Source: Azolla pinnata
Lineage: Eukaryota > Streptophyta > Polypodiopsida > Salviniales > Salviniaceae
Reading direction: 5' to 3'
Assembly (NCBI GenBank): GCA_037176905.1
Contig: JBBBWG010027024.1
Span: 1-64,000, forward strand
Length of the DNA stretch: 64,000 nucleotides
Within the stretch, counting starts at the first letter, position 1. Each line of letters opens with the position of its first letter. Under the pieces are notes generated by a model, which was given only the letters and a program-made list of their open reading frames with translations, did no database searches and was not told the origin of the DNA. Shown in pieces: positions 47,453-59,934 of the stretch. Position numbers and translations under genes: made by a program.

Positions 47453-50400
47453 CTAATATGGCCGATAACGGCGTGAACCCCCGCTCCCAGCGGCTCCGCC
47501 ACCATGTCTCTGAGATGGAGACCCACGACCAGACGTACGATGATCCCTGTATGGAGCTGGCATTCCATGAATCCCCGATTGTTGCCTACACAAAAAGCAC
47601 ACCAAAAAAACCCAACAATTTTATTAACGGAGCAAAAATGCATTCCGTTTGTCTGATGCCTTTTCTGCTTTTTATGCTTTTTATGACCTTTTAGGGGGTC
47701 TTAGGTCCCAACTCCCGAGCACAAGCTTGCGGGACACTTGTATTGTGTAACCTTTTTAAACATTCTTTTGTCACTGTCCCTTTTCACAAATATTATTCCA
47801 TGCAGAACAAGCTAACTTACTCAAAGAAAAGTCAAACAAAATCCAGCAATTTTTATTTTGATGTAAATTCTTGTTTTTGTTTCTTAAACTTACAAGACAT
47901 ATCCCATGCGCCCATCTGGTAACACCATTGGAACCATAGCCATTCCAGCAGGAGCAGGCCCCCGACCATATATAACCGGCTGAAAAAATTCATAAAACAT
48001 AACTTGGCTTAATTAAATAAAAGCGTTTGATAGACATTTTGGGTGTACAGACATACAGACATTATAAACACTTTCAACTGATTGTACAGACATTATCAGC
48101 ACTTTCAGCTCCTGTACAAAAATTTTAGCATATTATGGGTCGCCACTGTTTGTGCTACAAGCATGCTTGTCAGCAAAAGGAGTAAATGTTTCTTTATTAG
48201 AAATTTAGGGCAACGTTAGTAGAGAAATTAATGCATGTAAAATGTGTGAGTGTGTGTCCTCAATGCTCATATCAGGTAGGAGTGCATACCTGTGCATATC
48301 CTCGATTTAGGCCAAAACCTGCAGAATCCATCATGCCAAGATCGGCATGCCCATAACTGCCACCGACTCGCGACTGGTACATTTGTGGCAAAATACCAGC
48401 CCCAACGGGAGTATACATCGGAGCTGGTTTCTTCTCGCCGTGTGGCCTCGCCAAGCATACTTCAAGCTCCCGGTCTGATGAAATTTAAAAGAGCAAAGAT
48501 TGGAATTCCTTGCAAAGATACCCCTGTAATAACTCCCCCTATTTTAAATTGACAAAAAAAATACTCCTTCCATTGCTGTCTTGATCCTTAACTACGCATG
48601 TCATTTTCTAAAATTGACAAAAAATACTCCCTTTATTGTTCTTTATAATACCCCACAACTTTCTAAATTGATAGAAATTATTACCCCTTGCATTGTCTTT
48701 TTACCACTCACAATTCCCGCCCTAGCTTTACTACAAATCCTAAATGTAACTCCATCAAGTAGGAAGAACTTGAAAAAATTAACGGGAATGGTTTTCTTTC
48801 TTCTTAATTTCCGTTACCTCCTAGGACATACTTATGTGCCTTATCAATGGCTTTCACAGCACCACTTCTGTCCACATAGTGTATGAAACCAAAATCACGT
48901 TTGGGCTGCCCTGGCCGGGATGGTGGGAGAACAACTTTGCTTATTTCTCCATGAGGTTCAAAGAGCTTCAATACTTGCTCTTCGGTAGCACCCTCCGGAA
49001 GATTGCGGACATATATCACCTTCGCCTGCCATACATCCACCAATAATTGGTAAAAAGAACGTACGTTATGTATGGAATACTTTATAGAATTCTCAGGAGT
49101 ATTTAAATTTAAAACAAATATTCTAAGCATGGTTCATATCTAATAAGTATTCTTCATTTCCAACAAATGTATGTAAATAAAAATAAAAACCTGGTATGAT
49201 TCTTCCAAGAAGTGATTTTTTCATCTACCAAAGTTTCTGGCATGATTCCTTCACTGCGTGACAATATTGTGTGCTCTGTACGATTCCTTCACTAAGTGAC
49301 AAATATAGGAAGAATTTGAAACATTTTATTCTTAGATTACGTATTTTATTTTTGCTATAAATGTATTGTATGATAAGTATTTACAACTATTTGTGACCCA
49401 CTATCTCCAGTTAATACAACCCACACGATTTCCAATGTTTTTATGGGATATTCTGCTTTTTAACCTGAGATGTTGCAGTAGCACTCTCTCCAGTGCCTCC
49501 AGTGCCTCGTGCATCAGCCCAATTCACAGTTGGTATATTTGTTCCAAATTTGAACCCAGGCATTGTGAGCTTGCGCCTTGCATTCTCAGCACAGCTATGG
49601 TTGTAGTACTCCACAAATGCAAATCCTCGGTTGCGTTCACTATTTTGAGGATCCTACCAAAAAGAAAAAACAATGTGTTTTCACCTCAAATTTCGCAGAT
49701 CATTAAAGTTGACCGCTTTTGCCCACTCATTGGTGCTTTCTCTTATCAAAGAAACCCTGACCTAACAAGATCATCACATACATGAAGAAGATCTCACAAA
49801 TATGAGCTCCTCTTCATAAGCTCCATTAAAAATTGCGGATGTACATGTAAATTGAAGGATCAATAACGTGCACAGACATATCTGGTTATTAGTCCCATTC
49901 TCGGGACATTCCTTGTGATGTACATGAAAAAGGTGAGAATGCTCCTATCAAATCGGTACGTTTGATCTACAAACCCTTCAAATTTCTATATAAACTTGCT
50001 CCAATGCCAGATAGACTTGCCATCAACTGACACCTTTCACAGCCAAACGATTTAGGAAAATGGAAGCTTAAATCAAACTGAACCAAACCCTGGAACCATG
50101 TAGACCAACTATGACAATCAAAACATGAACGCTCCATTGAAACTGATTGCTTCAATCTCAAACCATTTCAGCTGCATAACTGTTGGGCAACACGTTTGCA
50201 TCAACAGTTAAAAGGAAAATTACTAAATTTTTAAAACATGGTAGAGTTTCCTATTTCTATATAAAATTATATAGGGAAAGTGAGCCTCTTCATAAACTGC
50301 TCAACCAAAAAAAATCCAAATTGTATTAGCGAGTCAATGCAAACTAAATTAGTCACAACCTAACCAAAACTTTTCTAGATTTGGAACTTAAACTCAAGTC

Positions 50401-52390
50401 TTTAAGCCACTGTTTAAACCATTATATTATATGCATGGTTTCATGGTTGTTCAGTTCTGCTTCCCATCTAACCATTAAATGTTTTCACCGAGTATATACT
50501 ATGTGTTTTGGGAAGTATTTAATCCAAGATTTATCGTCAATCTTCTAAAATATCATATCTGTAAGTGAATAGCTGAAGCTTAACGTTATATTCACTGTTG
50601 GCTAACCAGGAACACAAAATTTCATACTTAGTCCAAGCCTAGTATTGTTTTCATCTTTAAATAATCAGTCTTCCACTAAATAATAAGTGTAGCATAGATA
50701 AACATGCATTCTGAGAATCATAAAATCACATACCATGAGAAGCTCCAAGTTGGTTATTCCGACACCCTTCTCTAGTAGAACCCTCTGAAATTCTTCTTTA
50801 CTCCAATTCTTAGGAATATTTCCAATGAATAACTTATTGTTAGCTTGCGATGATGAGAAACGAAGTTTCCGGCCCTGTTTTATTCAAAAAACATTTTGGT
50901 CTGAAGGGAGCAATAAGAATCAACAGTTTTAAGTTGAAGGGCACAATATACAGGTATCCGTGTGCATGCATGCACATCCTGCTCTCCACTCTCTTGCATC
51001 ATACACATACACTCTCTTGTAAAACTTAAATATCTAAAAAGCAACAGGGAAAAGAAATGAAATAAGAAGAAAATACTGCAATATAAGTATGCAGGAGACA
51101 AATGTGCATATACATACACGTATGCATGTATGAACAAATAGTTGTATACACATACATATAGATTTCACAATGACTTACTTTTAATTCTCGTCCATTCAAC
51201 GTTTCAATGGCCTTCTCTGCACCTTCTTTACTTGTAAATGTAATGAAAGCAAACCCTTTGTTCTCTCCTTTCTCATTATCCCTCACCAAGCGCAGCTGCA
51301 AACAAAATAATAAAATGTTTTCAGACCATACTTGGGCATAGCAGAGGATTAAAAACCATGAATTAAGTTACGCAAAACAGACATGATATTGGTAACCAAA
51401 AATCTATATAATTCCCACCCTTATGACAATTGTAAAAGCATCAACAAAGGACTTACCTTTAATCCACCTCAAAATTTTTACATGAACAAGAAGCAAATCT
51501 AGACACTCATTGTCTTCAAAATGTACGTGTACACACACACACACACATATACAAATACATTACATACAAATCTATACACACACGTACATATGTACATACA
51601 GTCTAACCTAGAACACTTGATGCAAAATCCATATGTTTGTGAATATATACCCTTACAGGATTGACGAATGAAATCTACAGCATGCTCTCTAGCTCCTAAT
51701 GAGGAAAAAAAGCTCAAAGAGCTTAAAGGTGTGATTTTCTAGAAGAAGGAAAATCAGACAAACCTCGAAAATGTGGCCACAATTTGCACAAAGCTCTTTC
51801 AGATCATCTTCAACCACATTTTTGGTAATACCACCGATGAAGACTTCAGAGCCATGAGGAGGTCGAGCCATGGGGTCTTCTTCCTGGCCCCGTCCCCCTT
51901 CCTTCTTGCTGTCTTCCATCTTACCTCCAGCATGTATAGCATCTCTTCCTTCTTCACCCTGGTATACATCCTCCTCCCCACTTCCACCCGCTCCTTTCTG
52001 ATGCGTATCATCCACTTCAACGCTCCCTCTCTTAGCTTCACCTCCCTCCACCTTGCTTACGCATCCCCCTCCCTCTTCCTCCCCCCCCGCTTCCCCTTGT
52101 TTCCTTTTGTTCCTCTGCACGCCTTCCTCGCCATAACCTTCTCCCTGATACTCGGCACCTCTATCTCGGTTTTCATGGTCGTCTTCGTCGTCGTCGTCAG
52201 CCATGTCGAGCTCGAGGCCTTCCTCTCCTTCGTCTTCGATGTCGATGTCGTCCTGGTCGTCGTCGGGATCCTCCGCGTCATGGATGGCGCGCGGTTCCGG
52301 GGCAGGCAGGGAGCGATCCTCGTCCTCATCGTCGTCGATGATGTCTTCCTCGTCGTCGTCGCCGAATTCTACTTGATCGCGATCTGCCAT
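47453..52390 (-). CDS. LIF2: hnRNP Q/R-like RNA-binding protein with three RRMs (LIF2 family)
   Basis: Eight exons join in phase: 52390-51764, 51295-51179, 50874-50734, 49653-49465, 49025-48818, 48474-48290, 47979-47894 and 47585-47453, giving 561 aa. Residues 1-165 are strongly acidic. RRM1 starts at PPHGSEVFIGGITKN (about 177) with RNP1 KGFAFITF (222-229). RRM2 has NKLFIGNIPKNW (about 261) and RNP1 RGFAFVEY (304-311). RRM3 has KVIYVRNLPEG (about 360) and RDFGFIHY. The tail contains VIYGRGPAPAGMAMVPMVLP, DGRMGYVLQQ and ends in a Gly/Arg/Ser stretch RRYRPY, exactly the ending known for the plant family. In Arabidopsis LIF2 binds the Polycomb-associated protein LHP1 and acts in chromatin, flowering and defence gene control; nuclear location is expected. 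I chose the ATG at 52390 because the more upstream in-frame codon is not ATG. It looks intact. Confidence 0.94.
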
Positions 52391-52429
52391 TCCCAGGCGG
52401 GGGAGAGGGGGGGAGTCCACGGACGGGGA

Positions 52430-52470
52430 AGAAGAAGAAGAAGAAGAAGAAGAAGAAGAAACAGAAGCCG
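52430..52470 (-). promoter_or_regulatory. TTC-rich pyrimidine leader of the LIF2-like gene
   Basis: In the sense direction a run of about ten TTC units lies 40-80 bases before the ATG, followed by CCCCGTCC. This is a plant pyrimidine-patch type leader. Confidence 0.45.
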
Positions 52471-52919
52471 AAAGAGGAGGAGTAGTTTCTGAAAATGTCC
52501 AAAATACCCCTGTCTACTTTGTTTCCATATTTCCCCAAATGCCCCTCATAGATAGAGCTGAGACCCTTTGAAAACCATAGATAATACCTGGAACAGGGAA
52601 CGAGAATTTTTCCTTCAAGTTTTCTTCGATTTAAGACTCGATTCCGTGTTCCCTCGCAGCCGCAGCAGGTATTAATTAATTATCGCGGGGACAATTAACA
52701 TCGGAAAAAAAACAACGATGCATAAGTTTTAACTTTGTAGCAGAAAACTGCGTTGGTTGTTTTTCTCTGTTTTTTCAGGTCTGAACAGTTACAAAAGAAT
52801 AAGGCCGACGAGCGCCGAACATAATCTTTTTTAATTGTTTCTTTTATGATGTTTAAGAGCTGCTGTTTGCAGTTGTAATGTTTTCGATCTGTGTACGACG
52901 TCGCTCGCCAGAAAGAAGA

Positions 52920-53320
52920 CGGGCTTTCGGCTCAGACAGTACAAGCCTGCCAACGGGGGGAAGCCCATCTCAGAGGCATAAGATGATGGCATCTGTAGCT
53001 TTACATGGCTCATCGGTAGCCCTCCGCGGCAAGAAATAGTCGCCGAAACTTTGTCGGCTTTTGGTCTTGTAGGATTGGAGATTGCAATTAGATTAAAAAG
53101 GTCAATCAGGGAGATAAACGCGAGATTGGAGATTGATTCGCCAACGGGGTGAAGCCCACCACAAAGACATAAGGCGATGGCTTCAGAGCTTTACATGGCT
53201 CATCAGTAGCCCTCGTCAACGAGAAATTACCGTGCCAAAACTGCGAAGCTCGTGACAAAAGCTTTGTCAGCTTTTTGGTCTTGTAGGATTTGAGATCGCA
53301 GTTAGAGATAGGACGGTTGT
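52920..53320. repeat. Imperfect tandem duplication of about 190-230 bp
   Basis: GCCAACGGGG.GAAGCCCA, CATAAG.TGATGGC, AGCTTTACATGGCTCATC.GT, GCCCTC and TTTGTC.GCTTTTGGTCTTG followed by TAGGAT.GAGAT occur in that order at 52950-53085 and again at 53142-53305. The second copy has an insertion. No coding content. Confidence 0.8.
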
Positions 53321-55347
53321 AATGAGTTTCGAGCTTTGGCTCCCAGATAGGGGAGTGTACATGCTGAGATTTCTTGTTTGTAGATTGAAGCTAGTACCTA
53401 GTTATATGGATGATTAATAGTCGGACATCGAAAACCTGGTGCCGATTCTCTGTGACACAATGGTAATGCATCTCGATGTGCTGAGTCCGAATAGGACAAC
53501 TCAATCTTCTTGCCAATTGAGGTTATTGCTTGATCGATGTGAATCGCCAACTCATGGACATGCTCATCTAACTAAATCTTGGGTAGTTTTAAGCCAAAGC
53601 ATGAAGATAGAGACAAACAGAAAATAAAATAGGGAATGGAGCAAGAAGATTACATTGTTGTGTTGACGATTGGTCCTAAATCCCTATCACTGGTAAGGAT
53701 TAAGGAGGTTGCAAGTATTTATAGTGTGGGCTGAAGTACGTACATAAGAATATTCTCGAATGCTTCTAGGCCCGAGAATATTCTAGAACTTTCTAGAGGT
53801 ATATCACTATGAGAGGATATCTTAGGTTAACAAAGTGTTACACACTAATATTATGATAGTTAAGCACGACATCTTGTTGATTTGAGGTTATGAGTTCGAT
53901 CGTTATCAAGTGCATCTCATGGGTGACTTGTTTACATATATCTCTTCATGTACATGCAAAATCTAAGCACATAACGAACACGAACTTCTCACATCCAATT
54001 TATCAATCCAACCATGTCTTCGAGACCACGTGCAACATGTTCCGATAGTCTTGTGTTGGCTAGGTGACGCCCGTGACGATTGATCGAATGTGTAGAGAGC
54101 CTGAGAGCTTGTAGAGAAAGGAGAGCAAGCGCGCAAAGAAAATATCACAGTTTGTATGTGATCATGAGTGTTCCGGTGCCTATCGTGTTGCTATCAAACC
54201 ATTCCGGTTCAATGCCAATCTTCCTGCACTCAGTACTGTGCAGTTCAAGCTGCACTCCTCAATCATATGGTAGCAATTGCCCACAACACATGTTAGGATC
54301 CGAAGTTGCTTGAAATCCAGCTCGAGCTTCGGCTTGTGAACCACTTATCTGCGCCATTCTGTGGACGTGTAATCGACGTGCTCGAAATGTCTTCGACAAG
54401 TCTGATGCTCCAATGCGTGCGCTTTTGCTTTTTTGTTCCTTTTCCGAGTCAAGTACATGAGCCCACTAGCAGCAGTGTGTGCAGCTCAGCACAGACAGAG
54501 AGCATGAATGAATGAGCTCCTCAGCTGGCACGATGGCAACGGTTCCGAGTCTCGACAGAAGCCCAGAATGGACAATGCACCAAACACACAAACGACGAGC
54601 GAAGTTTTCAGTCCTGAGCGAGTGAGAGAGAGAGAGAGAGCGAGCTGTAAAACAGTTGCAACAACTGGCACCAATTTTGGTTGGCTAAACTGTCGGTCAT
54701 ACAAATGTAGGCCCATTGTGGGCAGCCACCTCAATCTCTGCATATACCCATGATTAGTAATAGGGCAGATTAGCAAATTCAGAGAGCTTGAAAGGGCGGT
54801 GCTTCACCGCATGTACACAACGCTCTTAATTAAGGCGAGGGCTTGTGATTAGCCTTAACCCCAAATCTTAATCAAGGATGCAAATGCTCTACCTGGGCAT
54901 TCTGATTAAACCCCCGCCCCGCCAATCTAATTTGGGGAAAATTCCCAATCCCCAAAATTTTCCCCAATGTCTTTCGACGCACACATGATGGGGCCCGTCC
55001 CCCGGCCTTCCACTTATAAGACACCTTTCGGCGAGGAAAAGGAGAAACCTGTGGTGCCCATTTCTGGATTCCGCGTTTACGCATCTGTAATCCCCCAAAC
55101 GCGAAACTTTGTCCATCTCTGAGCTCCAAATCATCAGCCTGGCTGGACCCTCTGATGCCGTAATATATATATATCCAAATCATCAGCCTCTAGGTCTAGC
55201 CAGCGCTTCATCGCATCATCCATTTCAATTACACAGCTTGATTCGATCGATCGATCGGATCGATCAATCGATCAATCGCTCTCTACTACATACACCCACC
55301 GGTGGCCTCGATCGAAGATCAAAAGGGCGCAGAAATCGCCGCCGTCG
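53320..55347. other. Intergenic between LIF2-like and GDSL genes
   Basis: The two flanking genes are divergent, so both promoters lie in this block. Nothing coding is seen. Near 55165 a TATATATATA stretch lies about 180 bases before the GDSL ATG and may be its TATA box. GATCGATC repeats at 55245-55270 fall in the likely 5' UTR. An AG run lies at 54625-54645. The block at 53430-53860 is AT-rich and could be an old transposable-element relic, but no motif proves it. Confidence 0.4.
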
Positions 55348-58164
55348 ATGGGAGCTGGCGGCATGAGCTCCAGCCGCGTGGGCTTGGCAACAGTTGCGCT
55401 CATTGTAATGGGCGCGCTGATGACCGAATCTGACGCATGCCCTTTCACCGCCATCTTCAACTTCGGGGATTCGAACTCGGACACCGGCGGATTGGTGGCT
55501 GCATTCCCTTCGCTCGCGAGGCCCAACGGCGAGACCACGTTCAACGAACCTGCGGGGCGCTTCAGCGACGGCCGCCTCATCATCGACTTCATCGGTACGT
55601 TCCCACCCATTGGATTCTTAGATTCTCTCCCGAAAGTTTTCGAGACGATGACCAATATCGACGGATCGCAACAAGGAAGTTCATACCGTAGAAAGCACAA
55701 ACAGTTTGTTCGGCATCGCTTCGAGCTGCTTACGGGGCGAAGATCGTTGCGAATTCCTGATTTGAGGTCCATCCATTGGATTTTTAGATTCTCTCCCCAA
55801 AGTTTCAAGACAATGGCCATATATAGCACAGATCACAAGAAGTTCATACCGTAGAAGACCCCATCGTGGGTGTTTTCGCCATGCCCCATATCGGTTTTTA
55901 GCCGTAGCTTCGAGCTGCTCCTCCTTTTCCCCGAGAGCTCTCTTAAGAATCGACCATTGCCGCAAATTCCTGATTTGATCTTCGACGACGAGTTCCTAGC
56001 ACGCCCCAAATTCATCTGGTTTAGAAATTACAAAACTCTTTCATCGGTTTCTCAACTTCCGAATCGTTGCAGCTCAAGGGTTGGGGTTCCCATACCTGAA
56101 CCCGTATTTGCAAGCCATCGGCTCCAACTTCACGAGCGGCGCCAACTTCGCGAGCGCGGGCGCCTCGGTTCTGCAGCCCGCCCAAGGCCAAGCCCGCCCC
56201 TCCGGATGGCTCAGCCCCTTCTACCTCCAGATCCAGCTCAATCAGTTCAGTGAGCTCAAATCCAAATCCCTGGAGCTCTTCTCCAAAGGTAAAGTAAAGC
56301 AAGATCTATCTAGATTGTATTTGCTCCTATCTAGGGTTTTGAAGCCCTGGCATATCATGCATTTTATCCTCTCTCTGGCCTTACCTTCCAAACCCTAGCT
56401 CAAATCTCGCTAGGTCTCGCGGGGGGCCGTTTCTATTACTCTAACTAGCATACAGGCTACTCTTGTATTGTTAGATACTAACTCCAATAATGGCAAGGCT
56501 GCTAGGTATTGTTCAGTTTGAGCCTGATCCGATTCAGTCAACCAAGTTTGCTGCCAATGCGGTTATGGCGGCTTTGTGGTTTTTGATTTGGCTTGGCTCA
56601 AGCTTAAGCCCCCATAGCTGGTCCAATTGCGTAAATGGTTTGAGTTTCAGAGGGGCTTTTTTAAACCAGTTTGAGCCTGATCTAAAAGCTACACTAATCA
56701 GCCTATCACCACCGATTCGAGCATTTTGCCGAGAATCTCTACACTCTGAAATAGATGCCCATTTAAAACCAATCATATTAGTGATCCTGAACCTACATCT
56801 GCCTCTCATCAAACTACTGGTTCTGATATACATATATAGATCGGATCGACACTTAGCAAGCTTCCCTTTTTTTAGGTTGGTTTCGAGATGTGTTACCCTT
56901 GCCGTCAACATTTGCGTCGGCGTTGTACACGATCGACATGGGGCAGAACGACTTCACAGCACAGCTATCACTCGGAACTCCGTTGGATCAAGCATCAGCC
57001 GTATTCCCCCAAGTGGTTGATACCATTTCAAACACCATCCAGGTACATGTGGTTCATAAGTAACCATGATTGCCACCGCGACTATGCTGCTACTAGAGCC
57101 TGTTGCTTCATCACAAGTCTTCTCGATTCGCACCAGTTTCTGATGGATCGGAACTGCATACAAATGTTTGCAGTACTTGTATACGACCGGAGCCAGATCC
57201 TTCATGATAACCAACATGGGCCCGCTCGGGTGTTATCCAGCAAACTTGGCCAACGTTGCTCACGGCCCAGCCGACGTCGATGCCAATGGCTGCTTGACAT
57301 CCTTCAATGCTATTGTGTCCGGCTTCAACGATCTGTTGAGGAACCGCTCGTTCCTCCTCCAAACCCAGCTCTACGGTGCATCTGTGATCTATGTCGATGT
57401 GTATTCGATCAAGTACCAGCTCTGGGCCAATGGAGCTGTTAATGGTAGGTCTGCATCTCTCGGGAGAGCCTGGCCTAAAACCCCATCGATCCAGCAGATC
57501 TACGAAGAAAGACCCTGATGCTCATTCCTTCTTTGTTCATGAAACCTTTAGATTAGCTTCGAGCCTCCCTCTTAATCGAAGAAGGTCCTGTACAAAAGCC
57601 ATCAGGATGTGCTCATTCCTTTGTCCATAATCTTCAGATTAGCTTCAAGACATCAGGACATTATGCTCATTCCTTCTTTGTTCATGAAACCTTCAGAGTA
57701 GCTTCGAACCTCCCTCTTAATCGAAGAAGGTCCCATACAAAAGCCACCAGGATGTGCCCAATCCCTTGTCCATAATCTTCACAGACCCGTACAAAAAGCC
57801 ACCAGGATGTGCTCAATCCCTTGTCCATAATCTTCACAGATTAGCTTCGAACCTCCCTCTTCGCCGACATCTCTGATTGGGCATTTTCTGGTTCGCAGGA
57901 TTCAAGTACACGACGACTGCGTGTTGTGGGCCGAATGTGGGCGAATACAACTACGATTCCACCGTCACTTGCACAAACAGCAAGATCGAAGGAGGACAGA
58001 TCGTGACCGGATCGACATGCCCCGACCCATCGACTCATGTCAGCTGGGATGGCGTCCATTTCACGGAGAGCGCAAATCGATATGTGGCCAATCAGATCTT
58101 CTCGGGGAGCTTCTTTCAGCCCGCATTTCCCATCAACCAGATGTGCACCATATTCCCATTTTAG
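55348..58164 (+). CDS. GDSL-type esterase/lipase (SGNH hydrolase), secreted
   Basis: Five exons join in phase (55348-55594, 56073-56288, 56876-57042, 57174-57444, 57899-58164) for 388 aa, the usual family length. A hydrophobic N-terminus (VGLATVALIVMGALM, about 11-25) is a likely signal peptide, so the product should enter the secretory pathway and reach the wall or apoplast. The four SGNH blocks are complete: nucleophile Ser42 in FGDSNSDTGG, Gly105 in GANFASAGAS, Asn179 in GQND, and Asp351/His354 in WDGVHFTE. Eight or so cysteines, including the CC pair in TTTACCGPN, fit the ENOD8/acetylesterase-like plant group. The substrate cannot be read from sequence. Introns 1 and 4 both contain tandem duplications. 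The gene looks intact. Confidence 0.93.
55595..55860. repeat. Duplication of about 185 bp in GDSL intron 1
   Basis: CCATTGGATTCTTAGATTCTCTCCCGAAAGTTTTC ... ACAAGGAAGTTCATACCGTAGAA (from about 55608) is followed by a second copy from about 55771 (CCATTGGATTTTTAGATTCTCTC ... AAGAAGTTCATACCGTAGAA). They are separated by a segment ending in GCGAATTCCTGATTTGA, which is itself echoed at about 55963. Confidence 0.8.
57515..57860. repeat. Tandem repeats in GDSL intron 4
   Basis: A unit containing GCTCATTCCTT, TTTGTTCATGAAACCTT, AGCTTCGA.CCTCCCTCTTAA and TCGAAGAAGGTCC, then CAAAAGCCA.CAGGATGTG and CTTGTCCATAATCTTC, occurs fully at 57518 and 57663. A shorter third copy lies at 57785-57860. Confidence 0.85.
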
Positions 58165-59934
58165 AAGGGTTTGCAGTCTTGCTTACCACATATTACGGCG
58201 TTGAATCTCTGAGCAAAATCGATCGATCAATCAATTCAACCCGGGAAGGATGAGCGAGCGAGACCACACGCTTGAATCCACCCACGAAAACAAGCATCTT
58301 CATCACGTGTACAAGCAAGATAATAAAACAGAACTCCATGGAGCATACAGCCCAAAATGGCGAGGCAAAAACGGCCCACTTGTATTTTTTCTGTAGAAAC
58401 CCTTCACCTTCTGCAGATGATGCTGTCAATATGCATCCCCCGTCTTCTTCTTCTTCTTCTTCTTCTCCTTCTTCTCTCTTGCTGATCAGGACGCCCAGAA
58501 GCTCTTCTTGAACTGATTGACTGTATATCCCCAATTTTGACAGTGATTCTCTGGTCTTTCCTTCCTACAAGCTTTTCATGTGTTCAAGAAGGCTTTCTAC
58601 AGATGCTGTCCCCCATCTTCTTCTTCTTCTTCTTCTTCTTCTTCTTCTCTCTTGCTGATCAAGACACCCAAAAGCTCTTCTTCAACTGATTGAACTGTAT
58701 ATCCCCAAATTTGAGAGTGATTGTCTGGTCTTTCCTTCCTACAAGCTTTTCATGTGTTCAAGAAGCATGCTTTGAAGAGGCAAAACAACCAAGCCATTGA
58801 TTGAACACACTTCTTCGGTTCGTTTTCGACTCTCCGTAGATTCAACGTCGAATCGGCGCGAATTTACAGCTACTGACTATATCAGTGAGATCAGGATACC
58901 AAATCTACATGATGAGAGATCATTGCTAGCATCTTGTAGTGAACGTGGGTCGAATGCTTTGTCATGCGGTGCAACAACAAGTTCAACGTATGAAAGCTGC
59001 AGCAAGGTTTGACATACAAAGAGATGTATATCTATACATGTTATGAGTATGTATGTTGAGAGAAGAAGCGGTGCGTTTAACGTTGGATCGATCCGCGAAA
59101 GACAGGCCTTGAGGTTGATTGATCGAGTTCCATAAAGCTTCTTCAAAAATAGAGAATGATAAACGAGACGGCAGCTGCTAAAGGTGATGGGGTCGTGAGC
59201 TCGGAATTCCTTTGGTATCCGAATAGGGTATTCACACAAGCAGCTCGCCATGCGCGACAAAACACTCATGAGATTCCATCTCTGGCCTGTCTTCCGGGCT
59301 CTTTACGATAATCAACGATTAATCCTATTGTCAATCGGGCTTGTCTTTTCGGCCTTGATTACAATCAAGCAGTGTTTTCTTGTTTTTTAATGTGTAACGT
59401 GGAAAAAAGCCTTGAACTGGTTCGAACAGGTGGCCCGATATTGCTCCAGATAGATAATCGAGCCGGTTCGATTCCGAGATTTTCAGCAGTATGCTTTGCT
59501 TGTCAAACGACAACGGCGCCGATTCCGAAGCTGTAGGCACAGACCCCTGGCGTATTTAAAAATTTTATCTGGAAGAGGCCGATAGATATTTCAAAGCCGA
59601 GAAGGAAAAGGGCACGACAGAGAATCGGCGAAATGGCACTTCGATCCTTATCCAGGCTAGCGAGCTGAGGAAGGGCGGGCATGATGCATGCAGATGCGAG
59701 CATTTGACATTCGGGACGATTGACCCACCGGCAGATTTGAAGCGTATCTAACCTGAATTCGGACAGGGTGGGAGAGGGCAGAATGCCCGAGCCGGGATCA
59801 TCATCAGCAAGCAGTTTCTTTGCGAAAGAAACGCAGTCGGGATCGTGATCGGCGAGCAGTTTTCTTCTTCTGTAGAACCCAGTTCGAGGGGGTTCTTGTA
59901 GCGATTCAGGGCTTCCGAAGAAGGCGAATCGAGG
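58165..59934. other. Intergenic between GDSL and PP2C genes
   Basis: A segment of about 180 bp beginning CCCC.TCTTCTTCTTCTTC and running through CTCTTGCTGATCA, CCCA.AAGCTCTTCTT, TGTATATCCCCAA and CTTCCTACAAGCTTTTCATG occurs twice (58438-58590 and 58610-58765), each with its own TTC run. No gene is seen in 58770-59930; the frame at 59503-59991 (minus) has no recognisable domain. Confidence 0.6.

Noticed and set aside
53430-53860. Possible LTR-element fragment
   Set aside because: The composition is suggestive, but I found no terminal repeat, primer-binding site or protein motif.
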